Source of the DNA: an uncultured Bacilli bacterium
GTDB taxonomy: Bacteria; Bacillota_I; Bacilli_A; RF39; UBA660
Reading direction: 5' to 3'
Length of the DNA: 5,080 nt
NCBI GenBank assembly: GCA_934087065.1
Contig: CAKOIS010000028.1
Coordinates: 1-5,080, forward strand
Part shown: positions 1 to 4,992 of the stretch, piece after piece
Numbering within the stretch: position 1 is the first letter of the stretch
Layout of the letters: every line of letters starts with the position of its first letter
The notes under the pieces: generated by a model
What the model was told of the DNA's origin: nothing
Database searches by the model: none
What the model saw: only the letters and a program-made list of their open reading frames with translations
Made by a program: the position numbers and the translations under genes

Positions 1-155
1 GTATACTTATCATTTGTACTATAGTCACCTATATCGGTTAAATATTTATTACTTATCACAACTAATGTAGTTTTAAAAGTTACATAAACAAACACAAGTA
101 ACAAGACTACCATTAAAGAAACTTTCAACGCTTTTTTCCTAGTTTTTTCTTTCAT
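1..155 (-). CDS. Membrane-anchored protein of unknown function, N-terminal part only
   Basis: The reading frame starts at an ATG (complement of 153-155) and runs open for 51 codons to the window edge, so the C-terminus is missing. The start is supported by AAGAAGGTG (complement of 161-169) and a good promoter further upstream. The N-terminus has a basic cluster (MKEKTRKKALK) followed by a hydrophobic stretch at about residues 12-27, then polar residues. This fits an uncleaved signal anchor with the rest of the protein outside the cell, or a signal peptide; I see no lipobox cysteine. No family is recognisable from 51 residues. It follows the HNH nuclease gene on the same strand but has its own promoter, so a functional link is not shown. 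Confidence 0.75.
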   Translation of the reverse strand, partial: MKEKTRKKALKVSLMVVLLLVFVYVTFKTTLVVISNKYLTDIGDYSTNDKY

Positions 156-181
156 TAACACACCTTCTTATTCTAACAATA

Positions 182-210
182 ATTCTATCATTTTTTCATG
201 TGTTTTTCAA
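182..210 (-). promoter_or_regulatory. Sigma-A-type promoter for the gene at 155
   Basis: Read on the minus strand, TTGAAA (complement of 205-210) and TAGAAT (complement of 182-187) are separated by 17 bp. Transcription would start near 175, giving a leader of about 20 nt with the ribosome binding site at 161-169. I see no strong terminator between the HNH stop at 271 and this promoter, so read-through from upstream is also possible. Confidence 0.6.
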
Positions 211-270
211 GTCTCAATTCGTAACAACATATGTAGTAGTTAACACATTTTATTAGTTAAAACAAACACA

Positions 271-1071
271 TTACATTTTATTTCTTTTACCTCGGTTACA
301 TCTCTCACATAATGTTTGCAAATTATTAAGTTCAGTTTTACCGCCCCGTGAAACTGGTATGATATGATCAACTTCTAACTTCACACCATCCTTTCTAGAA
401 GCACCACATATTTGACAGCAATAATTATCCCTTTTAAAAACATCATATCTTAAACTATCAGTCATAATAGTACGTTGATATTTTGCAGTTTTCATGTAAT
501 CATTTTTGTCATTTATAATAGAAATAATTTTTTCTAGGTCATTACAATAATAATTATTATTTTTATACCAATGATTTCTTCCTTTTGGACTAATATAATA
601 ACAATTTACATATAAAGATAGATAATTTTTATTTTTTATCATAGCATTTTTACATATTAGATTTTCACATTTTATAAAATCTTTTAAACTAAAATAACAA
701 AATTTATTATATTGCAAATCGTCATAATTAATTTTTTGAGTTAGTAATTCACAATACTTAACATGATAATTATAATACTGGTTTTGACATTCTTTATATC
801 TTCTGACATAATCTTTGATATAATAAAAATTTTCTTCCACATATTGAATAGCAGCATTATAAGTATCAGCCCTATCTAAAGCAGATTTAGATTTATAGCT
901 TTTATTAAATTCCATATTTTCTGTGAAAAAATCTAACTTAATTTTGTTATTTAATTCTATTATCATTCTATATCTTTCACTGTATTTTATTAATAATTTC
1001 TTTCTAAAATATTCTCTTAATAAAATTAAAAATAAAAACACTAAAATTAACGCTACTACTTTTTCATTCAC
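271..1071 (-). CDS. Membrane-tethered HNH endonuclease family protein
   Basis: This is a predicted metal-dependent DNA-cleaving HNH nuclease of 266 residues, numbered here from the GTG start. A hydrophobic helix at residues 4-19 is followed by basic residues, which predicts a membrane anchor with the rest in the cytoplasm. A long, probably helical middle follows, then an SPKGRN motif at 161-166. The C-terminal 60 residues form the HNH domain: a CQIC zinc knuckle (C219, C222), the D235-H236 catalytic pair in VDHIIPVSRGGKTE, N250, and the closing LCERCN (C255, C258, N259). All key residues are present. The SPxGRN-then-HNH layout is one I recall from Bacillota HNH proteins, where targets are mostly unknown. 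An ATG at 1080 lies directly against AGGAG with no spacer, so the GTG nine bases downstream of AGGAG is the better start. Defence against incoming DNA or DNA processing are both possible; neither is shown. Confidence 0.85.
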   Translation of the reverse strand: MNEKVVALILVFLFLILLREYFRKKLLIKYSERYRMIIELNNKIKLDFFTENMEFNKSYKSKSALDRADTYNAAIQYVEENFYYIKDYVRRYKECQNQYYNYHVKYCELLTQKINYDDLQYNKFCYFSLKDFIKCENLICKNAMIKNKNYLSLYVNCYYISPKGRNHWYKNNNYYCNDLEKIISIINDKNDYMKTAKYQRTIMTDSLRYDVFKRDNYCCQICGASRKDGVKLEVDHIIPVSRGGKTELNNLQTLCERCNRGKRNKM

Positions 1072-1080
1072 ACATAACAT

Positions 1081-1085
1081 CTCCT
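1081..1085 (-). promoter_or_regulatory. Ribosome binding site that decides the HNH gene start
   Basis: AGGAG (complement of 1081-1085) touches the ATG at 1078-1080, which would leave zero spacing, but sits nine bases before the in-frame GTG at 1069-1071. The out-of-frame ATG at 1073-1075 meets a stop after three codons. GTG is therefore the preferred start. Confidence 0.6.
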
Positions 1086-1162
1086 ATAAGTATTTTACAT
1101 TATTTTTCTCACTGATACAACATTAGTATAAGAATTTTACACTAAGACAAGAAAAAACACAA
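1085..1162 (-). promoter_or_regulatory. Tandem promoters with a duplicated -10 region upstream of the HNH gene
   Basis: Two promoter-like pairs lie on the minus strand. The proximal one is TTGTAT (complement of 1115-1120) and TAAAAT (complement of 1092-1097) with 17 bp between. The distal one is TTGTGT (complement of 1157-1162) and TAAAAT (complement of 1134-1139), also with 17 bp. The -10 regions lie in 15-bp direct repeats of the form TGTAAAATWCTTATA (complement of 1085-1099 and 1127-1141), identical at 14 of 15 positions and 42 bp apart, about four helical turns. The proximal promoter would give a leader of only about 14 nt before GTG. The distal -35 overlaps the end of the cadA terminator. 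Confidence 0.5.
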
Positions 1163-1176
1163 GCAAAGCTCATGTT
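1152..1176 (-). terminator. Intrinsic terminator of the cadC-cadA operon
   Basis: On the minus strand AACATGAGC and GCTTGTGTT pair over 9 bp, two of them wobbles, around a TTT loop. The U-run is the complement of 1152-1157, part of which also closes the base of the stem. The stem starts inside the cadA stop codon (complement of 1175-1177). The stem is weak, so partial read-through into the HNH gene is plausible. Confidence 0.5.
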
Positions 1177-3211
1177 ATCTAAACTTTTTTATAATTCTAA
1201 GAGTATTTAAAATTGTTAACAAAGTTACACCAGTATCAGCAAATACTGCAAGCCACATACTAGCAAGTCCTAAAACACTAAGAACTAAAATTACAACTTT
1301 AACACCTATTGCAAATATCAAATTCTCTTTAATAATATATTTAGTGTATTTACTAATATTTATTCCAAGTGGTATCTTATCCAAATCGTCATTTACTATC
1401 ACTATATCGCTTGCTTCAATTGCTTGATCTGAACCTACACCACCCATTGAAATTCCTATACTACTTCTTTTTAATACAGGTGCATCGTTTATTCCATCTC
1501 CGACAAATATAGTTGGACCGCTTTTTTCTACTTTCTCATAAGCCTTAAATTTATCGGTTGGAAGCATTTCGTATTTAATTTCGTCAATCCCTAACATTCT
1601 ACCAATTTCTAAAGCCACATCCTTTTTATCTCCAGTAAACATATAAGTTTTAATATCATTTTTTTGAAGGCTCTTAATAACACTACTAGTGTTCTTTTTA
1701 ATTCCATCATTTATAAATATTGAAGCAACGTGTTTTCCGTTAATATGCATATGAATACTTGCTGTTTCTGTGCACTCATCTATTTTATTATTTCCAATAC
1801 TCACTTGTTTACCATCAAGTTGAAAAGTTATTCCTTTACCACTAATCTCTTTATAGTTCTCAACTTTAGAATTATCAACAAATTTAGTACTATTACTCAT
1901 TATACTCTTAGCAATTGGATGGTTACTCAAACTTTCTCCCATCAAAAGTATTTCCATTATATCGTCTTTATTGTACTCATCAGTCAAGTCTTCATCCTTT
2001 ATATCAATACTTGTTACTTTAAAAGTTCCATTAGTTAAAGTACCAGTCTTATCAAATATTATATTTTTTGCACTACTTAAACTATCTAAATAATTACTAC
2101 CCTTTACTAAAATACCATTTTTACTACATACACCAATTCCAGTGAAATAAGATAGTGGCACGCTTATGGCAATCGCACATGGGCAAGATATTACCAAGAA
2201 TGTTAGTCCCCTATAAATTGAAGAAGAAACGCTTACCCCGAAAAGTGGAAGAACAAGCATAACTAAAATACTGAGTACTAATACAATTGGCGTATATATT
2301 TTACTACCTTTACTTACTACAGTTTCAGTTTTTGTTTTCTTGTCAGTTGCTGACTCAAGCATTTCAAGTATCTTACTTACAGTAGAGTCCTCAAATGTAC
2401 TTGTAGCTCTAACCAAAATAATATCTCCTAAGTTAATACTTCCTGATAAAACTTTATCTCCTTCTTTAATAAAAACTGGTTCACTTTCTCCAGTAAGCAT
2501 AGAACTATCTATAGAACTATCTCCACTTTTAATAATTCCATCTACTCCAATTTTTTCACCTTTTTTAACTAAAAGAATATCTCCTACTTTAACGTCTTCT
2601 ACTAAAATGTTCTTAACTTCTTTACCAACTTTAATATTAACAGTTTTATCAGTCAAATCCATTAAATTTTTTATAGAATTTCTAGAATTATTAATAGCTT
2701 TTTCTTCAAGTATTTTTCCAATTGTATAAAGTGTAATTACCATTATTCCTTCAAGAACATTACCAAGCACTAATGCACCTAAACAGGAAACTGTAATTAG
2801 TAAATTTTCATTAATTGTCTTACTCTTAATTAATAGTTTTAAAGAATTTATAATACACCTATATAATAGCATAGAATAACTTATTACATAAAGTATCCAT
2901 TTTAAATATATAGGCATTTTAACAAAATATCCAATTAGTCCAATAATAACTGCAATAACTAATATGCTAAAATGATATTCTTTTTTAATGTTTACTTCTT
3001 CATCTGTAATAAATGCTTCAGGCTCTACTTCTTTAACAAGTTTATTTAACTCTAGAAGCGTAAACTCTTTATCTGATTCATAAATTAACTTCCTTGTATT
3101 AAAGTTAACTATTACGTTTTTAAAGTCTTTATTCTCATTTAAACTCTCTTCAACTTCTCTTGCACAATTAGCGCAGTCCAAGTTATTTATGTTATATTTA
3201 TATTTTTTCAT
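1175..3211 (-). CDS. cadA: Zinc/cadmium/lead-exporting P1B-type ATPase
   Basis: This 678-residue protein is an inner-membrane pump that exports heavy-metal cations using ATP. An N-terminal heavy-metal-associated domain (about 3-70) carries one metal-binding motif, DCANC (C13, C16). About eight membrane helices follow: four between 80 and 170, two between 304 and 355, and two between 628 and 670. The actuator motif TGES is at 240-243. The membrane metal-site CPC is C343-C345, and phosphorylation is at D387 in DKTGT. The HP motif is H431-P432 and the hinge GDGIND is at 571-576. K637 in helix 7 and D659 in helix 8 (FADTG) match the ZntA/CadA subgroup (P1B-2) and argue against copper. It is slightly shorter than typical CadA, with one HMA domain and no evident missing segment. 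The start overlaps the cadC stop as TAATG, with AAGGAG eight bases upstream, so the pair is one transcript. Zn, Cd and Pb cannot be distinguished by sequence. Confidence 0.95.
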   Translation of the reverse strand: MKKYKYNINNLDCANCAREVEESLNENKDFKNVIVNFNTRKLIYESDKEFTLLELNKLVKEVEPEAFITDEEVNIKKEYHFSILVIAVIIGLIGYFVKMPIYLKWILYVISYSMLLYRCIINSLKLLIKSKTINENLLITVSCLGALVLGNVLEGIMVITLYTIGKILEEKAINNSRNSIKNLMDLTDKTVNIKVGKEVKNILVEDVKVGDILLVKKGEKIGVDGIIKSGDSSIDSSMLTGESEPVFIKEGDKVLSGSINLGDIILVRATSTFEDSTVSKILEMLESATDKKTKTETVVSKGSKIYTPIVLVLSILVMLVLPLFGVSVSSSIYRGLTFLVISCPCAIAISVPLSYFTGIGVCSKNGILVKGSNYLDSLSSAKNIIFDKTGTLTNGTFKVTSIDIKDEDLTDEYNKDDIMEILLMGESLSNHPIAKSIMSNSTKFVDNSKVENYKEISGKGITFQLDGKQVSIGNNKIDECTETASIHMHINGKHVASIFINDGIKKNTSSVIKSLQKNDIKTYMFTGDKKDVALEIGRMLGIDEIKYEMLPTDKFKAYEKVEKSGPTIFVGDGINDAPVLKRSSIGISMGGVGSDQAIEASDIVIVNDDLDKIPLGINISKYTKYIIKENLIFAIGVKVVILVLSVLGLASMWLAVFADTGVTLLTILNTLRIIKKFR

Positions 3212-3582
3212 TATTCTTTCTCCTTCTTATGTCCAATATGGTATAAAGCAACTTCAAATACTTCGCTTACGTGTTCATCATCTAATGTATAATACACTTC
3301 TTTCCCAACTCTATTACTTTTTACTATACAGGCATCCTTTAAAGTTTTTAATTGATGACTTATACTAGATTTAGTCATATTAAGTAAGTTTGCAATGTCA
3401 CATACACATAGTTCATTCTTATCAAGTATAGATAGTATCTTAGTTCTAGTGGGGTCACCTACTATCTTAAAAAATAATGCTACTTCATTTATTACTTTAT
3501 CACTAAGCATACTTTTCTTTACCTCTTTTACAACACTTTCATGTATTACATTACAGTCACAATTATATTCATTTATACTCAT
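3211..3582 (-). CDS. cadC: ArsR/SmtB-family metal-sensing repressor, CadC type
   Basis: This 123-residue winged-helix repressor should bind the operators at 3600-3646 and release them on binding Cd, Zn or Pb, so switching on cadA. Numbered from the ATG at 3580-3582, N-terminal cysteines C8 and C10 and the ELCVCD motif (C59, C61) resemble the thiolate alpha-3N site of CadC. D102, H104, H115 and H118 have the spacing of the alpha-5 zinc site of SmtB/CzrA. The DNA-binding helices are around 60-90 (CDIANLLNMTKSSISHQLK), followed by a wing. The frame extends upstream to a TTG at 3613-3615. I chose the ATG because AAAGGGTG lies six bases before it, because the length then matches CadC (about 122 residues), and because the TTG falls inside an operator. 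It is translationally coupled to cadA. The symbol rests on family resemblance and gene order. Confidence 0.93.
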   Translation of the reverse strand: MSINEYNCDCNVIHESVVKEVKKSMLSDKVINEVALFFKIVGDPTRTKILSILDKNELCVCDIANLLNMTKSSISHQLKTLKDACIVKSNRVGKEVYYTLDDEHVSEVFEVALYHIGHKKEKE

Positions 3583-3588
3583 ATTATA

Positions 3589-3596
3589 CACCCTTT
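3589..3596 (-). promoter_or_regulatory. Ribosome binding site that decides the cadC start
   Basis: AAAGGGTG (complement of 3589-3596) is spaced six bases from the ATG at 3580-3582. No comparable site precedes the TTG at 3613-3615, where a start would also lie within a few bases of the predicted transcription start. Confidence 0.65.
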
Positions 3597-3597
3597 C

Positions 3598-3646
3598 AGT
3601 TGAATTATTACTCAACTAATTATATTATAGTTGAATATGTACTCAA
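3598..3646 (-). promoter_or_regulatory. Two CadC-type operators
   Basis: Two imperfect inverted repeats match each other at 13 of 16 positions: TTGAATATGTACTCAA at 3631-3646 and TTGAATTATTACTCAA at 3600-3615. Both begin and end with TTGA...TCAA, the dyad pattern expected for ArsR/SmtB operators, and both are preceded by AG on the plus strand. The first fills the spacer between -35 and -10; the second lies just downstream of the predicted transcription start. Their offset of 31 bp is about three helical turns. Repression by CadC and release by metal is inferred from position and family. Confidence 0.75.
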
Positions 3647-3653
3647 TTGTCAA
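3624..3653 (-). promoter_or_regulatory. cadC-cadA operon promoter
   Basis: On the minus strand a perfect -35 TTGACA (complement of 3648-3653) and a perfect -10 TATAAT (complement of 3624-3629) are separated by 18 bp. Transcription would start near 3617, giving a leader of about 35 nt. One operator sits inside the spacer, so bound repressor would block RNA polymerase. Confidence 0.8.
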
Positions 3654-3654
3654 G

Positions 3655-3691
3655 AAAAAATTAAAAAGAGTTTACCTTTCACTCTTCTTAA
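3655..3691 (-). terminator. Intrinsic terminator of the sortase gene
   Basis: On the minus strand TTAAGAAGAGT (complement of 3681-3691) pairs with ACTCTTTTTAA (complement of 3661-3671) over 11 bp with one G-U. The 9-nt loop is the complement of 3672-3680. Six U residues (complement of 3655-3660) follow. The sortase stop codon lies in the loop, so the last codons of the gene form one arm. It insulates the sortase from the cad promoter, which begins a base or two further on. Confidence 0.75.
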
Positions 3692-4505
3692 TAAGTTTAG
3701 CATGCACTACATATCTTTCTTTATCATTAGCACATGTACTAAGTGTAATAATTTTATCACTTGCACCTAACACCACATTAAAGTCATATTTGCTTCTCTC
3801 TTTTATAGTATTTAAAAACTCTAAATAAACGTCATCAGTAGTAAAATCAGTCTGTATATAATAATTTTCTTCTTCTATCTTATAAACACTAAATATTTGA
3901 TAACTCATATTAACACTAGGTGTAGATATTCTTATAACATGATTAGACTTATTCTGATACCACGCTGGATACTGAGTTTTATATAAACTACCAAACATAG
4001 TCTTATCAATTCTACCATGTGCATAAAGTATAGTATTTCTACTATTCATTTCCTTATTATTTCTATAATCCATAAATACCCAACCAGCAGAATTATAACT
4101 TTTATCAAAAGAATGATTTAAATAATAAGTATTATTAATTCCCTGTACAAAAGGATAATTTATATTAGTATTATTAACATTTATCCAACCTACAGTCTCA
4201 TTATTTGTCTTTAACAATTTTTCAAAATCAACATTTATTAATGGATAAGTTATATAATAAAAATAATCACTTACTTTTTCAGGCTCGGTTGGTTCTTCAT
4301 CTATAACTTCAGTATTTTCATTATCTATAATTTCATCAACCTTAACATCATTATTAATTTTCTCTATTACTTTATCTGTACTATTATTATCACTAAACCA
4401 CTCTATTACTTTAAAAGCACTAAATATAAGTATAGTACTAAAAAATAACAGTAAAGCAAGCAAAAATACTCTATCTTTTCTTAATCTTTTCTTAACAACT
4501 TTCAT
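3672..4505 (-). CDS. srtB: Class B sortase
   Basis: Sortases are membrane-anchored cysteine transpeptidases that cut a C-terminal sorting motif and join the protein to the cell wall. This one has 277 residues. It has a basic N-terminus, one membrane helix at about 12-33, an acidic low-complexity stalk at about 36-78, then an extracellular catalytic domain. Class B features include GWINVNNTNINYPFVQG (106-122), YYLNHSFD (127-134) and MFGSLY (170-175). The catalytic residues are H163 (YAHGR), C258 (TLSTC) and R264. The ATG at 4503-4505 is preceded by AGAGGAGA. It is a single-gene transcription unit. No substrate with a sorting signal (NPQTN- or LPxTG-like) is encoded nearby, so its targets are unknown. 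The symbol denotes class only; pilin-type or housekeeping roles cannot be separated here. Confidence 0.92.
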   Translation of the reverse strand: MKVVKKRLRKDRVFLLALLLFFSTILIFSAFKVIEWFSDNNSTDKVIEKINNDVKVDEIIDNENTEVIDEEPTEPEKVSDYFYYITYPLINVDFEKLLKTNNETVGWINVNNTNINYPFVQGINNTYYLNHSFDKSYNSAGWVFMDYRNNKEMNSRNTILYAHGRIDKTMFGSLYKTQYPAWYQNKSNHVIRISTPSVNMSYQIFSVYKIEEENYYIQTDFTTDDVYLEFLNTIKERSKYDFNVVLGASDKIITLSTCANDKERYVVHAKLIKKSER

Positions 4506-4522
4506 AATTTTTCTCCTCTTTA

Positions 4523-4551
4523 ATTATATTAAATAAAATGCAAATTTTCAA
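4523..4551 (-). promoter_or_regulatory. Sortase gene promoter
   Basis: On the minus strand TTGAAA (complement of 4546-4551) and a perfect TATAAT (complement of 4523-4528) are 17 bp apart. The predicted start near 4516 leaves a leader of only about 11 nt, with the ribosome binding site at its extreme 5' end. It diverges from the plus-strand promoter at 4579-4607. Confidence 0.7.
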
Positions 4552-4578
4552 CTTTTTAATAAAATTTTCAAAAAGTAC

Positions 4579-4607
4579 TTGATTTTTTATAAAAATTTTT
4601 ATATCAT
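4579..4607 (+). promoter_or_regulatory. Promoter for the structured RNA
   Basis: TTGATT (4579-4584) and TATCAT (4602-4607) are separated by 17 bp, with AT-rich DNA upstream. The predicted start, about 4614, is just where the first RNA hairpin begins, which supports the call. A perfect 16-bp palindrome, TATAAAAATTTTTATA (4588-4603), covers the spacer; in such AT-rich DNA this may be chance. Confidence 0.55.
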
Positions 4608-4613
4608 TTAATT

Positions 4614-4721
4614 AGCATAGCAGAGTTCTGCTATGTGGATACTTACTCTTACGATTTTAAGGTGAGAGTGTATTCAACCAAAACCCCCTGAAGAGAGCAT
4701 CTAACCGTGCTCTCATTTTTT
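4614..4721 (+). ncRNA. Structured small RNA or leader RNA ending in an intrinsic terminator
   Basis: A transcript of about 108 nt is predicted from the promoter at 4579-4607 to the U-run at 4716-4721. It holds three hairpins. The first pairs CATAGCAG (4616-4623) with CTGCTATG (4628-4635) around AGTT. The second is a 15-bp stem with a 2-nt bulge, joining 4636-4652 to 4662-4676 around a 9-nt loop (GATTTTAAG). A single-stranded stretch with ACCCCCTGAA (4683-4692) precedes the terminator hairpin. The helices occupy most of the molecule and several are G+C-rich against this background. I do not recognise a known riboswitch or RNA family. It could be a free-standing small RNA whose C-run pairs with ribosome binding sites, or an attenuator whose target gene lies downstream or has been displaced. 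No ordinary gene follows for 270 bp, which favours a free RNA. Confidence 0.55.
4693..4721 (+). terminator. Intrinsic terminator of the structured RNA
   Basis: GAGAGCA (4693-4699) pairs perfectly with TGCTCTC (4708-4714) around an 8-nt loop, followed by A and six T residues (4716-4721). On the opposite strand the hairpin is followed by TTCAGGGGG rather than a T-run, so it acts on plus-strand transcription. Confidence 0.75.
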
Positions 4722-4916
4722 ATACCCATTTTATAAGGCTTGCGAGGTATCAGTATCGCTAAAATATTTTTAGGTACAATTTAAGTACAAAAAATTGAGT
4801 TTTAAAATAGTTCGTTGAAGAAAAGTGCCGAAAGTGTCAAAAATATTCAATGGATTTTTAATTTTAACAATGATACGGATAAAATATTAATGATCCGTAT
4901 GAATGAAAAAATAACA
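4722..4916. other. Gene-free spacer with short direct repeats
   Basis: No convincing coding sequence is seen on either strand between the RNA terminator and the regulatory repeats of the right-hand gene. It contains two pairs of short direct repeats: GTACAAT and GTACAAA (4774-4780 and 4785-4791, 11 bp apart), and AAAGTGCC and AAAGTGTC (4822-4829 and 4831-4838, 9 bp apart). An inverted repeat lies at 4873-4900. Short repeats at about one helical turn resemble tyrosine-integrase arm sites, but no integrase gene or duplicated core site is visible, so the function is open. Confidence 0.4.
4873..4900. repeat. Perfect 8-bp inverted repeat
   Basis: ATACGGAT (4873-4880) and ATCCGTAT (4893-4900) are perfect inverted copies separated by 12 bp of AT-rich DNA. 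The half-sites are centred 20 bp apart, about two helical turns, which suits a dimeric DNA-binding protein better than a terminator, since no T-run follows. It lies about 43 bp upstream of the -35 at 4943. Confidence 0.5.
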
Positions 4917-4970
4917 TTATTCCGCAAATGGCATAAAATATATTGACATATTATTCCAGAAACGGTATAA
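4917..4970 (+). promoter_or_regulatory. Twin 20-bp operator-like repeats
   Basis: TTATTCCGCAAATGGCATAA (4917-4936) and TTATTCCAGAAACGGTATAA (4951-4970) agree at 16 of 20 positions. Each is itself an imperfect dyad of form TTATxCC-6 bp-GGxATAA. The first lies upstream of the -35; the second fills the promoter spacer and covers most of the -10. They are offset by 34 bp. This is the layout expected for repression, probably by the small helix-turn-helix protein encoded next, though the binder is inferred. Confidence 0.65.
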
Positions 4971-4971
4971 T
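4943..4971 (+). promoter_or_regulatory. Consensus promoter for the helix-turn-helix gene
   Basis: A perfect TTGACA (4943-4948) and a perfect TATAAT (4966-4971) have the ideal 17-bp spacing. Transcription would begin near 4978, giving a leader of about 15 nt made up almost entirely of the ribosome binding site AGAGGTGAT (4980-4988). A promoter this strong normally needs a repressor, consistent with the overlapping repeats. Confidence 0.85.
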
Positions 4972-4992
4972 CTATATACAGAGGTGATAACT

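Noticed and set aside
923..1126. Plus-strand open frame opposite the HNH gene start, 67 codons and hydrophobic
   Set aside because: It is antisense to a well-supported gene, rich in Asn, Ile, Leu and Phe as expected from AT-rich complement, and has no supported start.
1730..2729. Two plus-strand open frames opposite the cadA coding sequence
   Set aside because: They are antisense shadows of a conserved ATPase with every motif intact; low-complexity Ser/Leu/Ile products with no domain.
2880..2910. Mollicute genetic code with TGA as Trp
   Set aside because: The Trp codon checked in this part of cadA is TGG and genes end normally, so the standard bacterial code fits.
1175..3211. Copper specificity for the ATPase
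   Set aside because: CPC alone is shared with copper pumps, but K637 and D659 (FADTG) in the last helices and the CadC-type regulator point to Zn/Cd/Pb.
3395..3828. Plus-strand open frames opposite cadC and the sortase C-terminus
   Set aside because: Antisense to conserved genes; one starts within the terminator/promoter region of the cad operon and neither resembles a protein family.
4683..4714. Resemblance to an ICE transfer origin: a C-run followed by a hairpin whose loop contains TCTAAC
   Set aside because: In Tn916/ICEBs1-type origins the C-run pairs with a G-run flanking the TAAC sequence; here the C-run is unpaired and a different stem followed by a U-run is present. A terminator explains it better, and no relaxase gene is in view.
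4658..4717. 19-codon minus-strand frame across the terminator region
   Set aside because: It lies antisense to the structured RNA, has no ribosome binding site before its ATG, and its sequence is explained by the hairpin arms.
4890..4946. 18-codon frame MIRMNEKITLFRKWHKIY on the plus strand
   Set aside because: No ribosome binding site, lies upstream of the consensus promoter and runs through the first operator-like repeat.
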